NCBI GenBank assembly: GCA_029906195.1
Contig: JARWSJ010000002.1
Location: forward strand, 1,507,786-1,571,785
Length of the DNA: 64,000 nt
Reading direction: 5' to 3'
Source: Chitinophagaceae bacterium 26-R-25
GTDB lineage: Bacteria > Bacteroidota > Bacteroidia > Chitinophagales > Chitinophagaceae
Of the stretch, positions 1-9,292 are shown in pieces; position 1 is the stretch's first letter; every line of letters begins with the position of its first letter. The position numbers were made by a program, and so were the translations under genes. A model generated the notes under the pieces. It was given only the letters and a program-made list of their open reading frames with translations, was not told the DNA's origin and ran no database searches.

Positions 1-1
1 A

Positions 2-3000
2 ACCGGCTTCAAGTTCTTTTACCAGGAGGAATTGCTAAAGCAGGCCGGTAAAGTAAGTATCGATGTAAAAAATGTGTCGATCGACGATGCATTAAAAATC
101 TGCTTCAGGGACCTGCCGTTTGAGTACACAATTGAGAACGCAACAATCGTTGTGAAACCTGCTCAAAAAAAATACCTGCAGGAGACTGCCGGTGCAACAG
201 TCACTACTATAAACATTACGGGAACTGTATTAGATGAAAACGGTAAGCCGCTGGCTGGAGCTTCTGTTAAATTGAAAGGAACAGATAAAGGAACCTCTAC
301 TGATAAAAATGGAAGCTTTTCGATGGTGGTTGCAAACGATCTGAATAATTTGGTGATCTCTTACGTGGGATATGAAACAGTTGAGCTGCCCGTGTCTAAA
401 TCAGGCGACATGAGGATTGTTTTAAAGCCGGCTGAATCCAAGATGACCGATTTAGTGGTAGTTGGCTATGGCGATCAAAAGAAAAGGACACTGACCACAG
501 CGATTTCTTCCGTTTCAGCTAAGCAGATAAAAGATTTGCCGGTTTTAAATCCCGGTGCTGCATTAATGGGTCAGATTTCAGGCGTTAGCGTACAGGCCAC
601 CAACGGTGCGCCTGGGCAGGCACCTGTACTTAGAGTAAGAGGTACGGGTTCCATCAATGCAGGAAACTCTCCTTTATATGTAGTAGATGGGTATCCACTA
701 CCGGATAACTCTGCCTTTAATCTTATAAGTCCTATAGACATAGAATCTATCCAGGTACTGAAAGATGCCGCTGCTTGTGCTATTTATGGATCAAGAGGGG
801 GTAATGGGGTGGTAATGGTAACTACCAAAAAAGGCAGCAACAGCAAAACAAAATTTGCTTTTAATGCCTATACAGGTACTCAGCAGAGGCTTAAAAAAGT
901 ATCCGTATTAAATACCCCTGAGTTGATTGACTATATGAAAGAGGGATATACCAATCTGGGAAAGCCAATACCTCCGTCTTTTGTAAATCCGCCCGCTGAT
1001 TTACCGAATACCGACTGGCAGGATCAAATATTCAGAAATGCCTTGCAACAAAGTTATCAGTTGAGCGCAAGTGGTGGTTCTAATGCAGTACAGTATTCTA
1101 TTTCAGGCAGCTACACATCGCAGGATGGTATTGTTAAGGGTACCGGTTACCAACGTTTTAATTTGCGGGCAAATATGGATGCGCAATTAAATAAATATAT
1201 TAAGGTAGGTGTTTCCTTAGTGCCTTCTTTTATTGTTAATACTAATAAAGATACAAGAGGAGACGGTTCAGAAGCTGCTACCGGCGGTACTGGTGCACTT
1301 GGCGGCTTTTATGGCATTATAGCAAATGCGGCGATGATGCCTCAGCTATTCCCTGTAAAATATGCTAATGGTAATTATGCGCAACCAAGTATTGACCCGC
1401 TCGGTTTTGGGTTTTCTCCCAACTTTACAAACCCTATGGCCATAATAGGTCTTTACGAAGACAAAACCAAATCTACGGTGCTTCTCGGAAATACGTACCT
1501 GGAAGCTAATATTTTGCCAGGGCTGAAATTTAAAACCATGTTTGGGTTTATTAACAGCAATTCCACACGCAATGTTTTTACCCCTTCAACTTATGGAGGG
1601 GGGGGGAGTACTTTAGCAACGTTTACCAATCCGCTCTTGTCGGCTGTAAAGGCTCAACGGCAAGTGGGGGTAAACACCAACTGGGTGTCGGAGAACTATT
1701 TTACCTATGATAAAAACTTTGGGAATCATTATATCAATGTTGTTGCCGGATATTCCGCACAGCAAAACGTAGTTACAAATGAAACGCTGAATGGTGTAAC
1801 GGGGACTTTTTTAACTGATGCAGTACACACAGTAGCAGGAGCCGGACAAACACTGGGCACTACTTTTTATTCGGGAAACAACCTGACTTCAGTATATGCA
1901 AGGGCTAATTATGCATACAAAGAAAAATACCTATTTGGTGCCGCTTTCAGAAGGGATGGTTCTTCTCGCTTTGGTGACAATAATAAATATGCAAACTTTC
2001 CCTCTCTATCAGCAGGATGGCGTATTAAGCAGGAAAAGTTCATGGATAAACTGGATGTTATCAGCGATTTAAAATTAAGAGCAAGCTACGGTGAAACCGG
2101 AAATAATAATATTGGGGATTACGCCTGGCAAAATTACCTCGCATCAGCCAATTATGTTTTGGGTTCAAACAATGGCACTGCAAACTACGGCTACCTACCG
2201 GGTTCATTGGCTAACCCGAACCTAAGCTGGGAAAAGAATCAACAAACGGACCTTGGCTTAGAAGCTGCCTTTCTCAAAGATCGTATTTACTTAAATGTAG
2301 ATTTATATAGGAGAATTACTTCCAATTTGTTGCTTAACAGAGCTGTTCCTGCCATCAATGGTTTTGGTTTAAACGTTATGGAAAACATTGGTAAAGTGCA
2401 AAATCAGGGTTTGGAAATAGGACTTGCTACTAAAAATTTGGTGGGCCGTTTTAGATGGAATACCAACTTTAATATCACGGTCAACCAAAATAAAGTGTTG
2501 GAATTGGTGAATCATACACCTATCTACCAAGTTTTCCTCAATTCGTATAGAATTGAAGAAGGGAAACCGATTGATCAGTTTTGGGGTTACAAACAAATTG
2601 GCGTATACGCGGACCAGAAGGATGTTGATAACAGCCCCGTATGGGCGGCTAATGCCCTGAAACCGGGCGATGTTAAATATGAGGATCATAATCATGATGG
2701 CAAAGTGGATGTGAATGATATGCAATCTTTAGGGCATGCATCACCCAAATTCCTGTTTGGATTCGTAAACACATTTCAGTATTCTAATTTCGATTTGAAT
2801 ATCATTATCCGCGGATCTTACGGCAGTAAAAACTTGTATGCTATCGACCGTAATCAATTCAGATTCTTTGGTAGTGTTAATCCAAGAACAAATGTATTGG
2901 ATCGCTGGAAGTCTGTACAAGACCCCGGAAATGGTATGGAACCAAGAGCTGGTGGTCTTGCACAAGATGCGATGTCAGACCGCTATCTTCATGATGCATC

Positions 3001-3232
3001 GTTCCTACACATTGCCAATGTAACGCTTGGTTATTCATTCCCTAAAAAGACAAAGGCTTTTGATGCTTTGCGCATTTATGCGTCTTGTCAGAATCTTGCG
3101 ATGTTCACTAAAAAATATCCGGGCTATAACCCTGAAGCAAATTCGTCTAATGATGCTACTTTAGGGGTCGACAACGGTGTTTCATACCCATTGAATCGCA
3201 CTTTTATCTTAGGCCTTAATTTGAATTTTTAA
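2..3232 (+). CDS. SusC-like TonB-dependent receptor with STN domain (5' partial)
   Basis: Outer-membrane TonB-dependent transporter for oligosaccharides, the SusC half of a SusCD pair. The reading frame is open from the first bases of the window. A TTG at 32 could be mistaken for a start, but the residues before it (TGFKFFYQEELL) are typical of an STN domain, so the true start and signal peptide lie upstream of the window. Domain order: STN to about residue 60, carboxypeptidase-regulatory-like domain about 68-150, plug starting near VVVGYGDQKKRT, then a beta-barrel ending in an aromatic-rich terminus (LGLNLNF). An STN domain usually means the receptor signals to a FecR anti-sigma factor; that pair would lie upstream, outside the window. 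susD follows after 18 bp. A run of nine G falls inside the frame. Family call is firm; substrate is inferred from neighbours. Confidence 0.95.
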   Translation, partial: TGFKFFYQEELLKQAGKVSIDVKNVSIDDALKICFRDLPFEYTIENATIVVKPAQKKYLQETAGATVTTINITGTVLDENGKPLAGASVKLKGTDKGTSTDKNGSFSMVVANDLNNLVISYVGYETVELPVSKSGDMRIVLKPAESKMTDLVVVGYGDQKKRTLTTAISSVSAKQIKDLPVLNPGAALMGQISGVSVQATNGAPGQAPVLRVRGTGSINAGNSPLYVVDGYPLPDNSAFNLISPIDIESIQVLKDAAACAIYGSRGGNGVVMVTTKKGSNSKTKFAFNAYTGTQQRLKKVSVLNTPELIDYMKEGYTNLGKPIPPSFVNPPADLPNTDWQDQIFRNALQQSYQLSASGGSNAVQYSISGSYTSQDGIVKGTGYQRFNLRANMDAQLNKYIKVGVSLVPSFIVNTNKDTRGDGSEAATGGTGALGGFYGIIANAAMMPQLFPVKYANGNYAQPSIDPLGFGFSPNFTNPMAIIGLYEDKTKSTVLLGNTYLEANILPGLKFKTMFGFINSNSTRNVFTPSTYGGGGSTLATFTNPLLSAVKAQRQVGVNTNWVSENYFTYDKNFGNHYINVVAGYSAQQNVVTNETLNGVTGTFLTDAVHTVAGAGQTLGTTFYSGNNLTSVYARANYAYKEKYLFGAAFRRDGSSRFGDNNKYANFPSLSAGWRIKQEKFMDKLDVISDLKLRASYGETGNNNIGDYAWQNYLASANYVLGSNNGTANYGYLPGSLANPNLSWEKNQQTDLGLEAAFLKDRIYLNVDLYRRITSNLLLNRAVPAINGFGLNVMENIGKVQNQGLEIGLATKNLVGRFRWNTNFNITVNQNKVLELVNHTPIYQVFLNSYRIEEGKPIDQFWGYKQIGVYADQKDVDNSPVWAANALKPGDVKYEDHNHDGKVDVNDMQSLGHASPKFLFGFVNTFQYSNFDLNIIIRGSYGSKNLYAIDRNQFRFFGSVNPRTNVLDRWKSVQDPGNGMEPRAGGLAQDAMSDRYLHDASFLHIANVTLGYSFPKKTKAFDALRIYASCQNLAMFTKKYPGYNPEANSSNDATLGVDNGVSYPLNRTFILGLNLNF
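1598..1606 (+). repeat. G9 homopolymer inside the susC reading frame
   Basis: Nine consecutive G bases encode a glycine run (YGGGGST) in the barrel part of the SusC-like receptor. Tracts of this length are prone to slippage, and a one-base change would truncate the receptor. Whether it actually varies is not visible from one sequence. Confidence 0.6.
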
Positions 3233-3250
3233 TCTTAATCTTCATCTATC

Positions 3251-4654
3251 ATGAAATATAGTATTAAATATATAGCAATCTGCTCGCTGGCAATGAGTAC
3301 AATAGTCGGTTGTAAGCGTGATTTTATCGAATTATCAGACCCCAATAGGATTTATTCAGATAATTATATTAAAGATGCTACAAGTTTGGGAAGCTCCGTA
3401 ACGGCAGCGTACAGTACAATGCTGCCCATTTATAACACAACTTTTCAGGCATTCGGCGATGTTGCTTCGGACAATTCAACGACTCAGATAGGCGGTCCTG
3501 CTTATAATTTGTTGGACGCGTTTACATTTGATCAAACATGGGGAACTTTTGCTACCATGTGGAATGCGTCATACAAGTCAATTGCCCAAAGCAATTTGGT
3601 AATTGCGAAAGGCGCTGCTGTACCGATGGACGAAACATTGCGGGGCCGTTATTTGGCGGAAGCAAAATTTATTCGTGCGTTGAACTACTTCAATTTAGTG
3701 AGACTGTATGGCGATGTTCCATTGGTTACCGTACCTCTTTACGATTACAAGGACTCCTACAGTTATGGTCGGACGCCGGTAGCGGATGTGTATACTCAAA
3801 TTGTGAAAGACCTTACCGAAGCCGCTGCGGTGTTGCCTGCAAGCTATACTGGTGCTGATCTTGGCCGGGTTACCAGTGGGGCTGCAACTGCATTGTTGGG
3901 AAAGGTTTACCTGACACAGAAAAAATACACTGAAGCGTTAACCGCTTTGAATAATGTGACCGGCTATTCATTGTTAAGCGACTTCAATAGTATCTTCAGT
4001 ACCACCAATGAAATGAACAATGAAATTATTTTCGCGGTACGCTATTCCAGAACTGTGACTGGTTTAGGAAGCACGTTTGGCGCTTATATGGCTTCCAATT
4101 CCTATAACACTGAAATGCCTGAAGTGTCAACCTTGTACAGCAGCGGAGATAAAAGAGCTGCCATTTCTGTTGCGTATAATGCAGGCTATAAGCCTACTAA
4201 ATACTATTGTTCAAAGTTTATCGATCCACTAGCTACTTCACCGGGTATTGCGGAGAACGACTGGATCGTCCTGCGTTATGCCGACGTCTTGCTAATGAAG
4301 GCAGAAGTACTGAATGAACTCAACAGAACAGTAGAAGCTTTAGATCCTATCAACCAGGTTCGTGCGCGTGCAGGATTGCTTCCACTTGCAAGCCTCACCC
4401 AGTCTGACTTTAGACTGGCTGTAGAAACCGAGCGTAGGATGGAGTTTATGTTGGAAGGGCAGCGTTGGTTCGACCTGGTAAGAACAGACCGTGCGGTAGC
4501 TGTTATGAATGCTCACTTTGCAGCTAATTCAGGGAGTACTTCAGCGTACTATGGTACAACTGCGCCTGTTATGAAGCCGACCAATGTGTTGTTCCCGGTT
4601 CCTTTCGTCGAAATACAAACCAATTCTAAAATAACACAGAATCCAGGATATTAA
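3251..4654 (+). CDS. SusD/RagB-family surface glycan-binding lipoprotein
   Basis: Cell-surface lipoprotein that caps the SusC transporter and captures glycan. The N-terminus is a lipoprotein signal with lipobox STIVGC (Cys about residue 21), followed by KRDFIELSDPN, typical of SusD starts. The SusD signature region is present (AEAKFIRALNYFNLVRLYGDVPL split around residues 137-158), and the C-terminal half has the usual ERRMEFMLEGQRWFDLVR block. Length 467 aa is at the short end for the family. It sits 18 bp after susC and is surely co-transcribed. A stem-loop follows its stop. Glycan specificity cannot be read from sequence. Confidence 0.95.
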   Translation: MKYSIKYIAICSLAMSTIVGCKRDFIELSDPNRIYSDNYIKDATSLGSSVTAAYSTMLPIYNTTFQAFGDVASDNSTTQIGGPAYNLLDAFTFDQTWGTFATMWNASYKSIAQSNLVIAKGAAVPMDETLRGRYLAEAKFIRALNYFNLVRLYGDVPLVTVPLYDYKDSYSYGRTPVADVYTQIVKDLTEAAAVLPASYTGADLGRVTSGAATALLGKVYLTQKKYTEALTALNNVTGYSLLSDFNSIFSTTNEMNNEIIFAVRYSRTVTGLGSTFGAYMASNSYNTEMPEVSTLYSSGDKRAAISVAYNAGYKPTKYYCSKFIDPLATSPGIAENDWIVLRYADVLLMKAEVLNELNRTVEALDPINQVRARAGLLPLASLTQSDFRLAVETERRMEFMLEGQRWFDLVRTDRAVAVMNAHFAANSGSTSAYYGTTAPVMKPTNVLFPVPFVEIQTNSKITQNPGY

Positions 4655-4691
4655 TACCTGCGAGCTTTATCCTTGTTGTTAATCGAAGAAT

Positions 4692-4730
4692 AGTAGCCGG
4701 CATTTGTATCTAACAAATTGTCCGGCTACT
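4692..4730 (+). terminator. Stem-loop downstream of susD
   Basis: A perfect 9-bp stem AGTAGCCGG / CCGGCTACT encloses a 21-base loop, 37 bp after the susD stop. There is no clear T-run, so it may be an attenuator or mRNA-processing element that sets the susCD/downstream ratio rather than a full terminator. Confidence 0.4.
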
Positions 4731-4742
4731 TAATATTATCTG

Positions 4743-4847
4743 CAACAAATAGCCACCACCGAATTAACAGCTTCCCAGCGTGTCGGTTTTCATCGTTATA
4801 CTTTTCCTGCTGCACCCAACAAGGGATGGGGTACCGGTAAAAAATGA
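4743..4847 (+). pseudogene. GH92 alpha-mannosidase remnant (internal fragment)
   Basis: A 34-codon open stretch between susD and the next gene reads QQIATTELTASQRVGFHRYT and then FPAAPNKGWGTGKK before a TGA. The block ELTAxxRVGxHRYTFP is characteristic of the N-terminal beta-sandwich of GH92 calcium-dependent alpha-mannosidases. No start codon or remaining GH92 sequence is present, so this is a fossil of a deleted gene. It lies 14 bp before the next gene's first ATG. Recognition is from family memory; a profile search would settle it. Confidence 0.6.
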
Positions 4848-4861
4848 AACTTTTCTAAATA

Positions 4862-6691
4862 ATGAATAAACGGAAAACCAAATCGACTGTCGGTACATTC
4901 TTTATGTTACTCTATACAATGACAACACGAATGTTATTTAAAACAAACATACCGTTACGCGTTAAAATGGTATGTGGGGTGTTTTTGATTTCGAGCTTCT
5001 GTCAAGCCCAGCAAATTAAAATTTCAAATCAAGAAAAAAAACAGTTGTTCAATTCGATCAAAGAACTTGACAAAAAATATGATCCCCGGGAAAAAATGCT
5101 GGCTATAAAGATTGAAAAATGGAACTACCATACCGATGCGGCAAGCGGCAATTTTCATGATGTACGCGCTTCTCTTTTTTATGCGATAAAGCTCATGGAT
5201 TATGGCGGAAAGGATAATATCAATAAAGCAATTGATATTATTGAGAGCACAATAGCGCTGCAGGATACTGTTAGTCATTCTGCCACATGTGGTGTTTGGC
5301 CATACTTTAAGGAAGAACCTTTAGCGACCAAAAAATCACCCGTTGATTACAACTGGGCAGACTTCAATGCTGTAAGCTTGTTGGATATATGGATAGAACA
5401 TAAGAGGGAACTTCCCGATAGTTTGCAAACCAAAATGCAAAAGGCAATACGCTTGGCAGCACGGTGCATTCAAAAGCGAAACGTTAGTCCCTCTTATACG
5501 AATATAGCTATCATGGGTACTTATGTTGCTTATATGGCAGCCAAGCTTTTTGATTATCACGATATGTTGCAATACGCACAAAACCGCTTAAAAAACTTTT
5601 ATGAATACACTGTAAAAAGAGGCGGCTTTGAAGAGTATAACAGCCCTACTTATACGATAGTGGCTTTAGATGAGTTAAACAGAATGCAGCGTAACATCAA
5701 AGATACTTCTGCTTTGGTAATGATAGATTCTTTGTATGCATTGACCTGGAATATGATAGCTCGCCATTACCACAAACCTACGGGGCAATGGGCAGGGCCG
5801 CATAGCAGGGCTTATAGTCCCGTTGTAGATTCTCTCTTTTCCGGCATTATTTATAAAGCGTCCGCAGGTAAAGTAGGTACGCCTACCTTTACGGGCGATG
5901 TTAAAACGACACATAAAATACCTCCTTATTTACTTCATTATTTTTTGACTCCGCAATACCCGCGAACAGAATCCGATGTGTTCGTCGTCAGTGATCCAAA
6001 GGTTTCGGGTACAGCATACATGACATCAAAGTATGCATTGTCTACCGCTAATCGGTCAAGCATGTGGAATCAACGCCATCCCTTACTTATGTATTGGGGC
6101 ACGGATAAAAAAACAAACTATTGCCAACTGAGGCTGTTGCATGATTTCTTTGATTTCAGCTCTGCAAGTTTTTGTGGCATGCAAGATAAAAACAGAGTGC
6201 TGGCCGGTATTAATTTTATCACAAACGGTGGTGATAAACATATCAGCATTGATCGAATAAAAAACGGTCATTTTAAAGCAAGTGATTTAAGACTTCGTTT
6301 TGAGTTTAATGCAGGTATCCCGATTACCGGTCTGCAATTGCCAAAATCGATTCTTGAACCATTCAGTTTCACAGCCGGTAATTTACCTTTCTATATTCAT
6401 CCTTATACATTACAGTTTGGTGATTTGACTGGTAGGTGGGAAACAGGACAGGACAGTGCGAAAACATGGATCGACTTTGTAATCTATTCCGGAAGCTCAA
6501 GGGAGTTTAACCTGTCGGAAATTAATAACGCAGTTTTAGGATTTGCCATGGCTATCGACGAGACTTTGGAAGAACGTGATAAAAACATTGTCGTGTCCAG
6601 GAGTGAAAGTGATATGCTAAATGTTCAATGGGGCAAATTGCAATTGCAAATTGCTGCAAAGCCAAAGGCTGCCGTCACAGTATTTTATTAA
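4862..6691 (+). CDS. Secreted protein of unknown function, probable alpha/alpha-toroid plus C-terminal beta-domain
   Basis: No family assigned with confidence. The first ATG gives 609 aa, but the signal peptide (VCGVFLISSFCQAQ) begins near residue 36, so a start at Met24 (4931) or Met36 is more natural. Residues about 70-330 are helix-rich with repeated Trp/Tyr/His motifs (VDYNWADFNAV, GGFEEYNSPTYT, GQWAGPHSRAYSP), as in toroidal polysaccharide lyases and heparinase-like proteins. The last 200 residues look beta-rich. Position between susD and GH105 suggests it acts upstream of GH105: a lyase generates the unsaturated uronyl ends that GH105 removes. A lyase role is therefore the leading hypothesis, not a demonstrated one. 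GH105 follows after 15 bp. Confidence 0.6.
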   Translation: MNKRKTKSTVGTFFMLLYTMTTRMLFKTNIPLRVKMVCGVFLISSFCQAQQIKISNQEKKQLFNSIKELDKKYDPREKMLAIKIEKWNYHTDAASGNFHDVRASLFYAIKLMDYGGKDNINKAIDIIESTIALQDTVSHSATCGVWPYFKEEPLATKKSPVDYNWADFNAVSLLDIWIEHKRELPDSLQTKMQKAIRLAARCIQKRNVSPSYTNIAIMGTYVAYMAAKLFDYHDMLQYAQNRLKNFYEYTVKRGGFEEYNSPTYTIVALDELNRMQRNIKDTSALVMIDSLYALTWNMIARHYHKPTGQWAGPHSRAYSPVVDSLFSGIIYKASAGKVGTPTFTGDVKTTHKIPPYLLHYFLTPQYPRTESDVFVVSDPKVSGTAYMTSKYALSTANRSSMWNQRHPLLMYWGTDKKTNYCQLRLLHDFFDFSSASFCGMQDKNRVLAGINFITNGGDKHISIDRIKNGHFKASDLRLRFEFNAGIPITGLQLPKSILEPFSFTAGNLPFYIHPYTLQFGDLTGRWETGQDSAKTWIDFVIYSGSSREFNLSEINNAVLGFAMAIDETLEERDKNIVVSRSESDMLNVQWGKLQLQIAAKPKAAVTVFY

Positions 6692-6706
6692 ACATAATTT
6701 GGAATA

Positions 6707-7870
6707 ATGAGACCGACAAACACAACAATCCTTACTAAAGTGTTAGCCGTTGCAACGCTTATCCTTTGCCTGGCATTCCGTGGAAATGCTCAAATGAAGT
6801 ATTTTAAAAAATTCCCCGATAAAGCCAATCCGCAAGCAGTAGGTATTAAAATCACCGAACGATTTCTTTCACGGCCGCATTCAACTTACGGCAATCCGTT
6901 GAAGATGAATCAGCCCGCACCACAGGTTACTTATCCTGATGTGTGTACCTGGCTCGGAGGATTTTGGTTTGCAAAAGCAACCGATAACAAGGAACTGTTT
7001 AACAAACTGGAAGCTCGTTTTCAACCGCTGTTTACAAATGAAGCCCCATTGTTGCCTAAGCCCAATCATGTTGATAACAATGTTTTCGGTACACTTCCTT
7101 TGGAACTGTATATACAAACAAAAGACAAGAAGTATTTAGATATGGGGCTGCTCTATGCCAATACTCAGTGGGAAGTTCCTCAAAATGCAAGTGCTTCGGA
7201 AAAAAAATGGGCCGATAGCGGATACACTTGGCAAACGCGTATTTGGCTAGACGATATGTTTATGATAACAGCCGTACAGGCACAAGCTTTCAAGGCTACC
7301 GGAGATATGAAGTATTTAAATCGTGCCGCGAAGGAAATGTTGGTTTATCTGGACTCTATTCAATTGCCCACTGGGTTGTTCTATCATGCTCCATCGGCCC
7401 ACTTTAGTTGGGGTCGGGGAAACGGGTGGATGGCTGTTGGAATGGCGGAGTTACTTAGAGCATTACCGGAAAATAATCCGTACCGTTCCAACATCATGAA
7501 TGCATATCTGAAAATGATGGCTACACTTAAAGAAAATCAATCTCCAACCGGTATGTGGAGACAAGTAATAGATGACCCAACCATGTGGGAAGAAACATCC
7601 TGTACTGCAATGTTTACTTATGCCATGATTGTAGGAGTACGCAAGGGATGGTTGAATGAAAAACAATATGGAGCAGCGGCTGCAAAAGCATGGATAACTC
7701 TTACAACGAATTATATTGACGAGAACGGTGATGTTACAAAAGTATGTGAGGGTACTAACATCGGTAACAGCGCCGAGCATTACCGCAATCGTCAGGGCCT
7801 TACAGGCGATCTGCATGGCCAGGCACCAGTACTTTGGTGTGCTTATGCATTGACAGCTCCTAAATTGTAA
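6707..7870 (+). CDS. GH105 unsaturated glycuronyl (rhamnogalacturonyl) hydrolase
   Basis: Removes the 4,5-unsaturated uronic acid left at the non-reducing end of oligosaccharides after polysaccharide-lyase cleavage. An N-terminal signal ends near FRGNAQ, placing it in the periplasm. The (alpha/alpha)6 family motifs are present: TRIWLDDMFM with the Asp pair D182/D183 that includes the presumed general acid, WGRGNGW near residue 235, and a C-terminal HGQAPVLWC block. Length 387 aa is normal. It sits 15 bp after the unknown toroid-like gene and is followed by an esterase, the usual set for acetylated rhamnogalacturonan. Related GH88 enzymes act on other unsaturated uronides, but the WGRGNGW context fits GH105. 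Confidence 0.9.
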   Translation: MRPTNTTILTKVLAVATLILCLAFRGNAQMKYFKKFPDKANPQAVGIKITERFLSRPHSTYGNPLKMNQPAPQVTYPDVCTWLGGFWFAKATDNKELFNKLEARFQPLFTNEAPLLPKPNHVDNNVFGTLPLELYIQTKDKKYLDMGLLYANTQWEVPQNASASEKKWADSGYTWQTRIWLDDMFMITAVQAQAFKATGDMKYLNRAAKEMLVYLDSIQLPTGLFYHAPSAHFSWGRGNGWMAVGMAELLRALPENNPYRSNIMNAYLKMMATLKENQSPTGMWRQVIDDPTMWEETSCTAMFTYAMIVGVRKGWLNEKQYGAAAAKAWITLTTNYIDENGDVTKVCEGTNIGNSAEHYRNRQGLTGDLHGQAPVLWCAYALTAPKL

Positions 7871-7964
7871 AAGGTCTTATTCATGCTCATCATTGATAAA
7901 CTTGAATGGCAAAACCGTAGCATTGATAAGAATCTCTAACCATACTATTAGTAAAACAACTATT

Positions 7965-9257
7965 ATGAGGATACGATACCTGTTACTACTTTTCTTGTGT
8001 GTATGTGCTGATTTTTTATATGCTCAAACACCGGCATTAAACACGCAGTTTGAATATAGAATGCGAAAAGGTTTGCCCAATTTTTTTGAGAAGATACGAG
8101 AAGGCAAACAGATTAAGATTGGTTATTTAGGAGGAAGCATTACCGAAGCTGTGGGTGGTTGGCGGGAACAATCATTACAAAAATTACAAGAGCGATATCC
8201 TGCTGCAACATTTACCGGCATCAATGCCGGCGTAGGTGGCACGGGCTCCGATCTGGGCGTGTTTCGTGTACAAAAAGATGTTATTGATCATGAGCCTGAT
8301 CTTGTGTTTGTTGAATTTGCTGTGAATGATGCCGGTTTGCCGCCAAAGACAATCCAAAAGGCAATGGAGGGCATCGTTAGAAAAATATGGCGTTTTAACA
8401 AGCATACCGATATCTGCTTTGTGTATACTATGATGGAGCAGATGGTGGACACGCTGAAAACCGGCTCGCTTTGGCCTTCTATGCTGGCCATGGAACAGAT
8501 TGCAGAACATTACGGAATACCCTCTGTCATGTTTGCCAAACCGGTTATGGATCTGTATAACTCCGGTCATTTGGTTTTTACCGGAAATGCAGAAAAGATG
8601 GATGATAAAATCGTCTTCTCCCGCGATAGAGTCCATCCTTATCCAACCACAGGTCATAGAATTTATACCGAGGCTTTAATGAAGTTTTTCGAAACAGCGG
8701 AGAAGAATGCCGGCAGATTGACGCACCATCTAAGTAGCCCCTTTACCAGGGACAATTGGGAAGATGCTGTAATGCTGCCTGCATCTGTTTTAACACAGTC
8801 CGGCACGTGGAATAATTTGTCGAATACAAACGATTCGGTCGCTGTCAGGTTACAAAACCGCTTCCCTTATTTGATCAGTTCCGACGAAGTTGGGGCTTCG
8901 ATTCAAATGCAGTTCAAAGGACGTTCGATTGGATTATATGATGTAGTGGGCCCCGGATGCGGGCAGTTCCAGGTAAAGGTCGATCAGCACAGTCCTGTAC
9001 TAATTCCTCGTTTCGATAAATACGCCGCTAAATGGCGTTCGCATTATTTTTTTCTACCCGAAGAAATGAATGAAGGAACACATGATGTTGTTTTTTCTGT
9101 GTCTGAAGAAAAGCTGGATAAATCGTCAATTGTAAAAGATGCGGGTAAATTTCAGCGGGGCACTAATTCGGCAGATAACCTTGATCCTTATTCCAAAAAT
9201 GCCTGCTACGCGGGTTGGGTTTTATTGTTGGGCAAGCCTGTCAGAAGAAACAAGTAA
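7965..9257 (+). CDS. SGNH/GDSL-family esterase with C-terminal beta-domain
   Basis: Likely a periplasmic carbohydrate esterase removing acetyl groups. The frame is open from a TTG at 7893, but the ATG at 7965 starts directly with a signal peptide (MRIRYLLLLFLCVCADFLYAQ) and is preferred, giving 430 aa. SGNH blocks are clear: LGGSITE with nucleophile S58, NAGVGGTGSD (Gly block), VEFAVNDAG (Asn block), and DRVHPYPTTGH carrying the Asp/His pair. Residues about 265-430 form a second, beta-rich domain, often seen in rhamnogalacturonan acetylesterase-like PUL proteins. It belongs to the operon starting with susC. Deacetylation would clear the substrate for the lyase/GH105 steps. Confidence 0.85.
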   Translation: MRIRYLLLLFLCVCADFLYAQTPALNTQFEYRMRKGLPNFFEKIREGKQIKIGYLGGSITEAVGGWREQSLQKLQERYPAATFTGINAGVGGTGSDLGVFRVQKDVIDHEPDLVFVEFAVNDAGLPPKTIQKAMEGIVRKIWRFNKHTDICFVYTMMEQMVDTLKTGSLWPSMLAMEQIAEHYGIPSVMFAKPVMDLYNSGHLVFTGNAEKMDDKIVFSRDRVHPYPTTGHRIYTEALMKFFETAEKNAGRLTHHLSSPFTRDNWEDAVMLPASVLTQSGTWNNLSNTNDSVAVRLQNRFPYLISSDEVGASIQMQFKGRSIGLYDVVGPGCGQFQVKVDQHSPVLIPRFDKYAAKWRSHYFFLPEEMNEGTHDVVFSVSEEKLDKSSIVKDAGKFQRGTNSADNLDPYSKNACYAGWVLLLGKPVRRNK

Positions 9258-9292
9258 TATTTTTTTAACTAAACTAACTAAAAACAAATTGT

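Noticed and set aside
8184..8657. 157-codon minus-strand frame inside the SGNH esterase gene
   Set aside because: Antisense to a gene with intact catalytic motifs; composition is what a shadow frame would give.
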